The translations under genes and the position numbers were made by a program. Below the pieces are notes generated by a model. It saw only the letters and a list, made by a program, of their open reading frames with translations. It ran no database searches and was not told where the DNA came from. From Reticulitermes speratus (lineage: Eukaryota; Arthropoda; Insecta; Blattodea; Rhinotermitidae), in contig JAJKFL010000010.1 in NCBI GenBank assembly GCA_021186555.1, forward strand, positions 8,041,085 through 8,105,084: a stretch of 64,000 nt of DNA, in the 5' to 3' direction. Below are positions 55,320 to 64,000 of this stretch, piece after piece. The stretch's first letter is position 1; every line of letters begins with the position of its first letter.

Positions 55320-56100
55320 TTATATTATTATATTAATTATAATAATCTGATATATGTAATTTTGATTTAAGCTTTTTAACAGTGTTGTTTAAATTTTTTA
55401 TTTGATCTTCAAGAATAAATGTTTTCTTTTCCTGTTCCATGTTTCATTTGTATACCAGACAGGACCTGTTTTCTTTGCACACCAGCACAAATTTCGTGTA
55501 AAGATTTTTAGTCGGTCCGCCCTTGCTGAGGGGGGAGGGGGGGGAGTCTAAAAACTTTTTCACCGTTGTTTTTCGTCGCTATAGGCCCGTAGGCTGTGTT
55601 GCTGTCAGCGTCATTAGACAAACGAAGAGCAAATTTGGGGGGAGGGGGTGGCCAAATCCTAGCTCCTTTGCACGGGAATTTGTAACGTGAATTATAAGTT
55701 GGAATTTAGTGTACATTTTTATTAATTGTAAACAGTTTCGTGGTACAGTCTGAGGGAAGCTCGCCCTACCACAGTGCTATACAATACCATTGCCATTTGT
55801 GTTAGGAGTGCATTTCTCCCTCCCATATGCAACCGTTATGCGTACCTGCTGATTGCCGTCAGTACGATGGCACCATGCAGATAACTGTTACATTTTGATC
55901 TGTCGATGTTAGTATCTGCTTGAATTTGAGTAACGGTACGCGGTTGTGCCCGGCGGATAAGTATTGATTCTGGCCATCCAGTTGAGCGAGACCAGACACT
56001 GTAGATTCTCTCCCTCCCGCGGCACATAATCATTGGCAGGAAGTTAATCTTCAGGTTGCTAACGATGTTTTGGACGTTGTCACGAAGGGAATGATCTTTG
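55320..56100. other. no gene recognised
   Basis: Contains a TATTATATTA microsatellite-like start and G-rich runs near 55530 and 55640. The minus frame 55836-56165 shows no recognised domain. Confidence 0.5.
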
Positions 56101-56105
56101 AATGT

Positions 56106-56276
56106 CGTGGTGCACAAATCCCCGCCTCCTGGTCGCCCGGATGACCAGATTTTATACGGTGGCACTTAATATTTGTAGGCCGTCAGTATGGGACTTCTTG
56201 TCACCCTTCTGGTGCCTAGAATTTTAAGACTGGCTCCTAGAGTTCTGGAAAATTTGTGTACCCTAGAAAGCCTGTT
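56106..56276. mobile_element. hAT MITE family M1, degenerate copy
   Basis: The ends CGTGGTGCACAAAT and CTAGGGTACACAAATT (reversed) and the interior GTCACCCTTCTGGTGCCTAG and GGCTCCTAGAGTTCTGGAAA match M1 copies at 48277 and 18050. No target duplication is visible. Confidence 0.75.
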
Positions 56277-56565
56277 AATTGGTATTGCGAAATTAAACGG
56301 GATAGAGCGGGGAAGAGCAAGATTCGTTTAATACGCCGATAGCAGCCAGGTCTGTCCGTTGTAGTGGCTATGAGTAAAAGTGTTGCTAGACGGGGAGCAA
56401 TTTAATTATGGCGAATTTCTAAGGCGAACGTGGTTGTCGTGTACGCTGAAAGTTGTTGACTTCCAAAATGAGGGTACGATTCTGCAGCAGATAAAAAAAA
56501 TCTGCCCGTGATTCGAAACTTTTAAGGACAAGATCGTAACTGGAGAGGTAATGTGACGTATGAAC

Positions 56566-57012
56566 GTAACATTGAGGCGCGTTCGCGTAACTATTGTTGC
56601 CGTGGAAAAGCAGTATTACATATTTTGTGTCTGTAGCCTTAGTTATCTGCATCCAATACGAATACGCCATTTTACACTGTAATCTGTGACCTGTGTGACT
56701 CTACCATATTTTTCTACATTCTCTTATAAACGGCACAATTTTAGGGGGGGGGGAAGTGACTGAACATAAAATGTGTGTTCTGATTTTGTCTACAAATTTC
56801 GTGTGAAACATTTCTAGATCTAAGAAGAATTAATCAAGATTTTCTCGTAAATGTACGTAGGTCCTCATGTAAAGTACCCGTTATTCTTGTCAGATTTTAA
56901 TCATACTTGAATGATCTCGACAGATTATCGAAAAATCCTCAAATATAGAATTTAATGAAAATCCGTTCGGCGGGATCCGAGTTGTTCCATGTGGACGGAC
57001 AGACATGACGAA
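56566..57012. repeat. dispersed repeat R1, copy 2
   Basis: Same order of blocks as 50447-50825, but about 70 bp longer because of a G-run and extra A/T-rich text after CTTATAAACGGCACAATTTT. It ends with TGGACGGACAGACATGACGA. Confidence 0.85.
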
Positions 57013-58140
57013 GCTAATTAGTCTCTGCGCAATGTTGCGAACGCGCCCTACAGACAGACGGAAACATCCGTGCGGATTTGCAGTGGATTAACATCCTTGT
57101 ACATATTTCCCTGTTTGTTTCGATTATAGCACAGACACCAGTCATCAGCTCGTTTAGACGTCATATTTCCGCTTTGCGAAACATTGTGTAGATCTTAAAA
57201 TTGGTTATTTTAAGCGGAACAGCAACTGGGCGCTCTGTAGTTGTAGTGCGGCCGTGAACGCTTCCTAGCATTGGGTAGGAGACTGAATCGGCCGCAGAAT
57301 CCCGTGTATATTGGGACAGAAACTTCCAGGTCACGTGCCGGATGTGTACCCGCTATCTGCAACTTCGTCAGAAGCGTTGTTGAGCATCATATTACATATT
57401 ATTTTATGTTGGTTTGCTGCGTGTGGCTGTTGATAGCAGTAAAGTGTGATAAAGTACAGGAGTACGTGAGGTTTGTGGTTCTGCTTAAGAATTCTGATTG
57501 TCCGCGATACTAGTTTGCATTGACGCTGGTACAAGCTGGTCACAATCAGTGTGTTAACTTTCGCGTGCCCGTGGAAATATTTCAGCGGTATGATTTCCTT
57601 TGGAATTGAAGCACGTAATTGTTCAGCGCAATGTTTGTCCCAACGAAGTCGCAAATTTGTATGGAATTCAGCTGTTAGATTTACGATATGTTCTTGCTGT
57701 TATCGATCATTCCCTGTGACACGTGTATCAGAAAATCCTTTAAAATTGTTAAAAATAAAAAAAATTATGCTTGGTGTACAGGCGAATGAACGTTTTCTTT
57801 TAAGAAAAAACTACGTTTACCGTAAACTGTCTTGGGGCTGACATCAGAGTCGAGACATTCTTGATTTTTGGCGCAGTGCTCTGTGTAAAAATCATTTCGA
57901 TATCTGATTCCGCTTCTTAAACTGGGGCACATGATACTAAATATTCACGTAATTTGAGGGCAAAATGGAGCGAATTTCATTAGTGGGCTCTACAAACCCA
58001 TTGTCATCCTGAGGGCTGCTTGACGACCACTTTGTTTCAATTTTGTCCATAGGTGGTTTGTGGTAGGCAGTGTTACTGCAGGCATGTCAGTCTAGTTTTC
58101 AACCTCCAGTTGAGTTGAAATGTAGAAGAAAAAATACAGT
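57013..58140. other. no feature recognised
   Basis: CpG-rich sequence. The frames 57271-57513, 57331-57654 (minus) and 57551-57841 show no domain or signal sequence I recognise. Confidence 0.5.
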
Positions 58141-58142
58141 TG

Positions 58143-58326
58143 AGATCTTCGCTCTCCTGGGTGTTACACAGCGTGGATTGGTAGTTACCGACGTTTCTGG
58201 ACAACCTATCGGTCCCATCCGCAGGGGTAAAGCAGTCCCGAAACGTCGGTGACTACCAGTTAACTCTGTTTAACATCCCAGAAGAGCGAAGACCTCGTTG
58301 ACACCGCAGCGGAAGCCTGAAATCAC
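58143..58326. mobile_element. foldback element, second near-complete copy
   Basis: The left arm (ATCTTCGCTCTCCTGGGTGT, GTAGTTACCGACGTTTCTGG) is mirrored by the right arm (CCCGAAACGTCGGTGACTAC, AACATCCCAGAAGAGCGAAG), with outer tail CACCGCAGCGGAAGCCTGAA. The centre, CCATCCGCAGGGGTAAAGC, differs from the copy at 50063. Confidence 0.88.
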
Positions 58327-58354
58327 GCAAAAATAAAAATTGTCTCTGTGTACA

Positions 58355-58618
58355 CCGTGCAGTCATATGGGAAATGGAGGTATAGCTGTATTCATTCCTA
58401 ACCTCGACACTAGATGGAGGTGAGTGGTCAGCTTCACGTCCAGGCTGCTTTACCCCCGGGGAAAAACTCCAGGTGCCCAGTGACTAGGAAGGCGCGTGGA
58501 TCCCAGATCCATACCGACGCTTTGGAGAAAAGTTCTTGCCCCTGTTGGGAATCGGACAATGATGTCTCGGTTATCCAGATCGTAGACTAGTCACTCTAGC
58601 AACTACACTATCCCAGCT
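58355..58618 (-). mobile_element. SINE-A, near full length, reverse strand
   Basis: It reads in reverse from the 3' end (ATGGAGGTATAGCTGTATTC, CTAGATGGAGGTGAGTGGTC, GGCTGCTTTACCCCCGGGGA) to the tRNA head (TTGGGAATCGGACAATGATG, AGTCACTCTAGCAACTACAC). Confidence 0.88.
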
Positions 58619-58619
58619 T

Positions 58620-59615
58620 CCAAATGTAGTAGACATGGGATGAAAATACAGACAAATGAATTCTGGAAAGTTGCATTTAATGTGGTGGATGTTTCTGCCG
58701 TATGGTGCTGATATTCTTTACTCCCAGAATTCCTGCAATAATAGACGTTGCATTTCCCTTCTGTCTCAGGTTTTGTCGTTGCCCAGTGTTAATATTCTTG
58801 TCGTTAAGCGTGAAGCATTGTGACATTCGAGTGTACTGTTGAATGTTATTTGTATGCCTTTTATAAGGCAATGAAACGTGCCTCATACGCAAGCTTCCGT
58901 TTCATTGTGCAGAAAGTGACGAATGAAACCTGTCATATCCTGTCTTTCAGTAATTGCTGGAATGTCCAGTGTTTTTATGCTCAGCTCCCGAAGGTTTGCC
59001 GCCTCAAATCTCTGTAGTCATCTTCGGGTGGCGACTTGAGTTACTTTACTCCAGTTTTAAAACAATTCTGACACACTGTTTGACTATGTAGGAGGTACCA
59101 GGTTCGTTTGCATAAGATCCTTTAGGCGAATATCTTTTTTCCCCAGCAAACCTTCCCTTGGAGCCCAAAGTACAGTTCGGGACTGAGCTCTGCGGCTGTT
59201 TCCCGTTTGTTTCGTCATTTGCTACGGTGGCAAAGCTGAGTCCCGAATTACAGTTAACCTCGTCAGTTGAAACTCGTTAATCAGCGAAAGATGAACGGAT
59301 TAATTATCCTCCAACCATAGACTTTGAGGTGGTAATTTTCCAGCGTTTTTTCCTTCTTTTTTTCTTTTCTTTTCTTTCAAAATTATTTTTCTCATGTTTT
59401 TCACTTTGGCGTTGTGTCACAGCCACCATGACCCTGATGTAGCAACTCTTGACAGGTGGATGTCAGTGTTTAGAAAGGAGGCCCATGGTTACGTAATTTT
59501 ATTGTCTGTTTCAATTTGTTTGTACGAAGAGGTGAAATTTTCGATCTGGGCAGAGTCCAGATGAAACTAAGATTTAACGATTTCTCCCGCTTTTACTGGT
59601 GTTTGGTCAGAACCA
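58620..59615. other. no feature recognised
   Basis: Unique-looking sequence with a T/C-rich patch near 59340-59395. No ORF with recognisable features. Confidence 0.5.
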
Positions 59616-59619
59616 ATGG

Positions 59620-59638
59620 CCCCCCCCCCCCCCCCCCC
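59620..59638 (+). repeat. 19-base C homopolymer
   Basis: Nineteen consecutive C, followed by GGCCCC. The poly-proline frame across it is not a protein feature. Confidence 0.95.
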
Positions 59639-59769
59639 GGCCCCAATGTCAAGGCGAGTCTTATGCTTCGCTATATGTCGTGCTATAAAATCGCCTATAC
59701 ATATATTGCACTCTCTTCCCCGAAGATAAGTTGGACTTACCTCTATTGACTGCCTTCAGTCAGGTTCCT

Positions 59770-60175
59770 TTTGCTTTATTTCCTAGTTTTCGTATTAACC
59801 GTTATTATTTTATCGATTGGTTTATTTTTATACATTTTTATATTTGTTTTTAATTTTTCTTTTCTTTTTTATAATTTATTTATTATTAATTTTTTATTTC
59901 TTGTTTTTATCCTTATTTTTATTTTGTTTATTTTGATTTATTTTTATACTTTTTAGTTTCGGTTGATCAGTTTATTTTTTACTTTTTTCTTTTTCATTTT
60001 TATTTATCTCTATTCTTATTTTATTTTTATTTTATGCTTATTTTTAAAATGTCATTTCTTTTACGATTATTATTGTTATATTTTTATTTCTCAATTCTAT
60101 TTCTACTTTTATTATTTTTATTTATTTAATTACTTATTTATATTTCCCTCTTTTCAATTAATACATTCGTTTATT
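59770..60175 (+). repeat. T-rich low-complexity tract
   Basis: About 400 bp dominated by TTTTTATTT-type words, very low in G. It keeps long Phe/Tyr/Ile/Leu frames open (59771-59956 and 59963-60394), which mimic membrane proteins. I regard these as artefacts of composition. Confidence 0.9.
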
Positions 60176-60283
60176 TGGTTTACTTCCCTTCCTTGTTATT
60201 GCTGCATTCCAAACAGTTTTCTCCCATTATTCTCACCTTGCTTCACCGGCAGCGACTTGGCCACACTGAGACGTGTCTCTCTT

Positions 60284-60307
60284 CCCCCCCCCCCCCCCCC
60301 CCCCCCC
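60284..60307 (+). repeat. 24-base C homopolymer
   Basis: Twenty-four consecutive C, the longest homopolymer I found in the window. It lies next to the T-rich tract. Confidence 0.95.
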
Positions 60308-60619
60308 TTCGCAGATTTGATTTTTTCTTCTTCCAATTTATTTATCTTTATTTTTACTTTTTACGTTTCTTTTGTCTGCATTTTATTTATTTAGCTTTAT
60401 CTTCATATTTTCCTCCCTTACTGTTACCCTATTCCATAAATGTTTTTGCCAGCTGTATTAGCTGATTGCATTCTCGGTACCCCTAGCTCCTTTACGTTGT
60501 CTCTATCCACCCCTCTCTCACCGTGGTTCTACCCTATTGGCTGTCATCACGCCTACTTATTGCTACCCCGCGCGCGCTTTCCATGAATCTACGTTATAGG
60601 TTGCTGGCTTTCTTTCTTT

Positions 60620-60756
60620 TCTACTCGGACTCTTGATCCGTGAAAATGGGACCGACACGTTGTCCCGAAACGTCGGTAAACCATTACCACGCGACAGCGC
60701 GTAATATCCCAGAAGAGCGCAGATCTCATCAACATCGCGGCGGAACCCTGAAATCA
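60620..60756. mobile_element. foldback-family half copy
   Basis: Centre and right arm only: GGACTCTTGATCCGTGAAAA, GTTGTCCCGAAACGTCGGTA, GCGTAATATCCCAGAAGAGC, AGATCTCATCAACATCGCGG and CCTGAAATCA. The left arm is missing. Confidence 0.85.
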
Positions 60757-61479
60757 ACCCGCAACAAGTTTTAGTATCATGTCCCCCCCCCCCGCGGTGG
60801 CCTTACGCACACCATCGACTGTTCAGGTATTTAGAATGTTTGGGATTACCCTCTTGGAGCACATGTGCTATAGGCGTTAGAAAATTATTTTTTTACCTCT
60901 GAAACCTTAGTAGCACATAAATTCTGCGGAAGGCTTCACCGCGTTCCTGTTCGTTTCCTTACCGAACAAATTCTGTCGTTTGTTTTATACTTGTATCAAA
61001 ACAACATAGGTTGGGTCTGCTATCAGTCCGTTGTGCAAGAATGATGGCCGTTTCGGAAGACATCTGTTACAGAAGAAAAATATACTTCTGCCACATTGTT
61101 TAAGTCAGCTGCTACCCTTCCTACCATCACCAAGCAAACAGTCGCGTCTCCACCTTGTTCATCCATCACAACGGTACAGAACATTCTGTATCGCCGCGCA
61201 TTGTCAAGACTATCTTGCCAACGCCAAAGAAATGTGTCATATGAAACAAAAAGATTTGTCGTCGTATCGTCTTAAAAAGAATTAGGATGGAGCTCGTTCC
61301 GAAAGACGTATTTTCAAAGGTACCACAAAAAGATCAGTGGGAAAGTTTCCAAGCCGGCCTACCTGTGCATAACAGAGATATCCCAAGCGAACGATTGTTT
61401 TTGTTTTTGTTTAATGAATTGTTTTTCAAACGTAAGAACAGCGATGGCCGAATTCGCTTCTAGAGTGTATCATAACTAA
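60757..61479. other. no feature recognised
   Basis: An 11-base C run at 60783, then unique-looking sequence. The frame 61031-61285 has no recognisable domain. Confidence 0.5.
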
Positions 61480-61787
61480 TCATAGAGCCGAGTCCGTCTT
61501 GAGAAGCTGATATTTCCTCAGCTAGCCGAGAAGTTCTCTACATTTAATGGAACCCGAGGGTTCATTACCGTGTTCGCAAGACCCCACCAACTGTACCTGT
61601 CCTGAACCAGATCAGTCCAGTCCATTTTAATATTATCCTCCCATCTACACCGAGGTATTGCAAGTGGTCTCTTTCACTCAGGTTTTCCAACAAAAAACCC
61701 TGTATACACCTCTTCTCTCCCCCATACGTGCCACATGCCCCATCCATCTTATTCTTGATTTGATCACCCGATTAAAATTTGGTGAGG
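61480..61787 (-). mobile_element. LINE-A 3' end, left part, split by SINE-C
   Basis: It shares GAGCCGAGTCCGTCTTGAGA, CTCAGCTAGCCGAGAAGTTC, ATCAGTCCAGTCCATTTTAA and CATACGTGCCACATGCCCCA with the copy at 44727. It continues after the SINE at 62077. Confidence 0.88.
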
Positions 61788-61800
61788 AGTAGGCCTACAG

Positions 61801-62063
61801 CCGATCCCAGTGGCCGTGCTGTCTAAGTCGTGGGTCTCCGGCCGCTCGCTTGCTGGGATTGTGGGTTCGAATTCCACCGGGGGCATGGATGTCTGTCTGT
61901 TGTGAGTGTTGTGTGATGTCAGGTAGAGGTCTTTGCGACGAGCTGGTCCCTCGTACAGAGGAGTCCTACCGAGTGCGGTGTGTCTAAAAAGTGTGATCGT
62001 GAAGCGTCAAAAAATGAGGCGACCTAGGCCCCCTAAGGGGCTGTTGAGCCATAGGAAAAAGAA
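61801..62063 (+). mobile_element. SINE-C, full length, 13-bp target duplication
   Basis: The tRNA-derived head has an A-box-like GTGGCCGTGCTGTCTAAGTC and a B box, GGGTTCGAATTCCACC. The body is unlike SINE-A or SINE-B, and the 3' end is A-rich (ATAGGAAAAAGAA). Identical flanks AGTAGGCCTACAG (61788-61800 and 62064-62076) set the 263-bp boundaries. The target is a LINE-A fragment. Confidence 0.95.
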
Positions 62064-62076
62064 AGTAGGCCTACAG

Positions 62077-62235
62077 ATCATGAAGCTCTTCATTATGAAA
62101 TGTGCTTCAGTCTCCTGTTACCTCATTCCTCATAGGCCCAAATATCTTTTTCAGCATCCTGTTCCGAAACACCGTCAGCCTATGTTTCTCAGTGCGTGAC
62201 ACAAATTTTCAAATCCGTATAAAATAACAGGCAAA
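62077..62235 (-). mobile_element. LINE-A fragment, right part of the SINE-C target
   Basis: TGTTACCTCATTCCTCATAG, GGCCCAAATATCTTTTTCAG and CACCGTCAGCCTATGTTTCT match 45125-45250 of the best LINE-A copy and continue the fragment ending at 61787. Confidence 0.85.
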
Positions 62236-62694
62236 GTTACAGTTCTGTATATATTAATCTTTATATTTTTGGATAGCAAACTGGAAGACAAAAGAATCTG
62301 GACTGAATGGTAGCAGACATTCACTGAGGTCAATGTGCTCTTAATTTATTCAAGAATGCTAATTTTGATTTTTTAGGGTTCCCAAGTTTGTGTTTATGTA
62401 TTGTGCAGGAGATAAAAGGTTTTCTGGTCGATTTTCGTGTACAAATATTGATAACCAGATTTGTAAAAATAAATTCCAAGCGCTCGACAACGGAAGGTTC
62501 ATATACACCGACTGGAAATGGGAAGTTTGATGTTTGTTTTCTCCACCCGTCTTTCATGTAGCAGTTTATTACCAAGCAGTTTATTTCCAGTCCTGGCATA
62601 ATGTCTCCCTTTGACAGGGCATTGATCCACTCAGTTTGTGCCGTCGCATTGAAGGAAGCCGTTGGATGTAATTGCTGTCTAAACACAAATACAC
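62236..62694. other. no gene recognised
   Basis: A minus frame of 125 codons (62330-62707) covers this stretch, but it has no domain, signal peptide or composition suggesting a real protein, and it runs into a LINE 3' end. Confidence 0.45.
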
Positions 62695-62812
62695 CAAGAA
62701 ACTCCACGGAGCGAGGTCCTTGAGAAGCTGATATTTGCCCACTTGGGCACGATATTCCCAGTTTTTAATGGACTCACAGGGTTCATTACCGTATTCACAA
62801 GAGCCCAGTAAA
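62695..62812 (-). mobile_element. LINE-A 3' terminus fragment
   Basis: AACTCCACGGAGCGAGGTCC, TTGAGAAGCTGATA and GGGTTCATTACCGTATTCAC match the end of LINE-A. It abuts SINE-A directly at about 62813. Confidence 0.8.
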
Positions 62813-63010
62813 GGCAAAGTTTACCCTAGAACAGGCCACGAAGGCCCAGAGGGGGAGTAGAGGTATAGCTCTATTCTTTATTTAACCTCGGCGCTAGATG
62901 GGGGTTGGTGGTCAACGCCACGCCCCGGCCGCTTTACCCCAGGGAGTGACCCGGTACCCATTGTACAGGAGACTGGGTAGGCTCCAGGGCCGGTCTGGAC
63001 GAGCACAGGG
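62813..63010 (-). mobile_element. SINE-A copy, well preserved
   Basis: Reverse-strand body close to consensus: AAGTTTACCCTAGAACAGGC, GAGGTATAGCTCTATTCTTT, CGGCGCTAGATGGGGGTTGG, CCCCGGCCGCTTTACCCCAG and CCAGGGCCGGTCTGG. The tRNA head is missing. Confidence 0.92.
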
Positions 63011-63242
63011 TCATATTTTGGGCCTGTAGAATGCAGGCTGCATGTCTACACGCACTTATTTGAGTCAGTGTTGTGCCACTATTAATTTGCCATCTATGCT
63101 TAGGTCTCTTCCATTCGGATGTTCCGTCTTAATATATCTGTGTTAATTTTTAGTGTTTGCTGAGAAATGTTACGTGGCAGGCCCGTTCCAAGCTTCATTT
63201 GATCACATTATGAGGCTTCTGATTGTGTAATTTGCTCCATTA

Positions 63243-63647
63243 CAATAGTCCCTCAGTTATCCGGACTGTATGGTGGGAGGGGTGCTCTGGATTATCCGGA
63301 CCACCGAGGGGAAACTTCGTGGTATAGGTAACATAAAAAACATCACGCAGTGCTAAAGTACGATTTCTTAAAGCGGAAATACTGTACCTAACAGTATATG
63401 GCGACAATAATAATAATATAATAAAAATAATTATTATTTTTATTCGATAGGTGTTCATTAATGTGCAGGCTGAACAGCGCAAGTGCCAATTGTAAAGCAA
63501 GCAAGAACACAAAACACAAAAATAATATTAATAATATAAACTGTAATAATAATTTCAATCGTTAATAATGGGCTATATTTGGACCAAAATTGCCCGGATC
63601 ACCCGGGGATCTTGATTACCGTGGTCCGGATTACAGAGGGACCACTG
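63243..63647. mobile_element. pogo/Tigger-like non-autonomous element, about 405 bp
   Basis: The left end CAATAGTCCCTCAGTTATCC and the right end, reversed, CAGTGGTCCCTCTGTAATCC are inverted repeats continuing as CGGA. A TA precedes the left end; the right flank is GA, so the duplication is damaged. The interior is AT-rich, with AATAATAAT runs, and non-coding. Confidence 0.78.
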
Positions 63648-63894
63648 GACTTTCTGTTAGTCGAAATGTATTCAGACTGTTGTTTTGACGGTTTATAAAT
63701 TGTTTAAGCACCTAATTAACTTGGGTCTTAAACGTCATACAGGGCGTTTCTTTTATCGTTGTCCTGAGCGGGGCAGCTGTCAGGGACATCGCTGCAGATG
63801 CAGGCTTCCTATGCTGTAATTGTCATGCTTGGTACGGTGATAAAAGACAGACCTTGCATTTTGGTGTTTGTATTGCAAGTTGTGCATATATATG

Positions 63895-64000
63895 ATGGCA
63901 CTACGATCCTTCGAAACGTCGGTAACTGTTTACCAGTCGACACGGCTAACATCCTACAAGACTTGGGTCTTCAGCAGCACCGCTTTGATAACTTCAATTC
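63895..64000. mobile_element. foldback-family right arm, cut by window end
   Basis: TTCGAAACGTCGGTAACTGT, CAGTCGACACGGCTAACATC and CTACAAGACTTGGGTCTTCA follow the order of the right arm at 58240-58300, with degenerate bases. The end of the element may lie beyond the window. Confidence 0.65.

Noticed and set aside
59771-60394. Hydrophobic frames resembling multi-pass membrane proteins
   Set aside because: The underlying DNA is a T-rich low-complexity tract, which forces Phe, Ile, Leu and Tyr codons.
62330-62707. 125-codon minus frame
   Set aside because: No domain or signal peptide was recognised, and it extends into a LINE 3' end.

Overview
This 64 kb window is nuclear DNA of an animal, almost certainly an insect. 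It has long introns with GT-AG splice sites, sparse exons, tRNA-derived SINEs, decayed LINEs and many small DNA transposons. The LINE 3' ends and SINE types resemble repeats I associate with Blattodea (cockroaches and termites). That placement is an inference from memory, not a database result. I see no prokaryotic genes, rRNA, functional tRNA genes or CRISPR.

Three protein-coding genes are well supported. (1) Positions 1515-15456 (+): the last eight coding exons (418 codons plus stop) of an FHIP2-type (FAM160B/RAI16-like) gene, a subunit of the FTS-Hook-FHIP dynein adaptor; its 5' exons lie left of the window. (2) Positions 24129-31133 (-): a complete five-exon N-acetylneuraminate-9-phosphate synthase (NANS, sialic acid synthase), 360 aa. 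(3) Positions 32844-34427 (+): a complete, intronless PrimPol (primase-polymerase), 527 aa, with all catalytic and zinc-ligand residues. NANS and PRIMPOL start 1.7 kb apart on opposite strands across a CpG-rich, probably bidirectional, promoter. FHIP2 and NANS converge on an 8.7 kb tail-to-tail gap.

From about 37 kb rightwards I recognise no complete gene. The DNA is a dense, often nested repeat landscape: three tRNA-derived SINE families (A, B and C; A and B share a body but have different tRNA heads), 3' ends of a LINE, mariner, PIF/Harbinger, hAT, piggyBac-like and pogo-like remnants, foldback elements, an 11-copy 49-bp minisatellite inside a split SINE, and long G/C homopolymers. CpG density is strongly mosaic. 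It is low across 1-31 kb and 38.3-43.8 kb, and about five times higher around 31.5-32.9 kb, 37.5-38.2 kb and from 44 kb on. In insects that methylate gene bodies this pattern would mark promoters and intergenic DNA, and it hints at an unrecognised transcription unit at about 38.2-43.8 kb.

The most unusual signal is a small RNA-like motif found twice clearly (35498-35541, 45513-45556) and once degenerate (21038-21070, minus). It has a CTGAWGA box, a perfect hairpin, GAAACATGT, and an outer stem that co-varies between the two clear copies. It resembles the conserved core of a hammerhead ribozyme.
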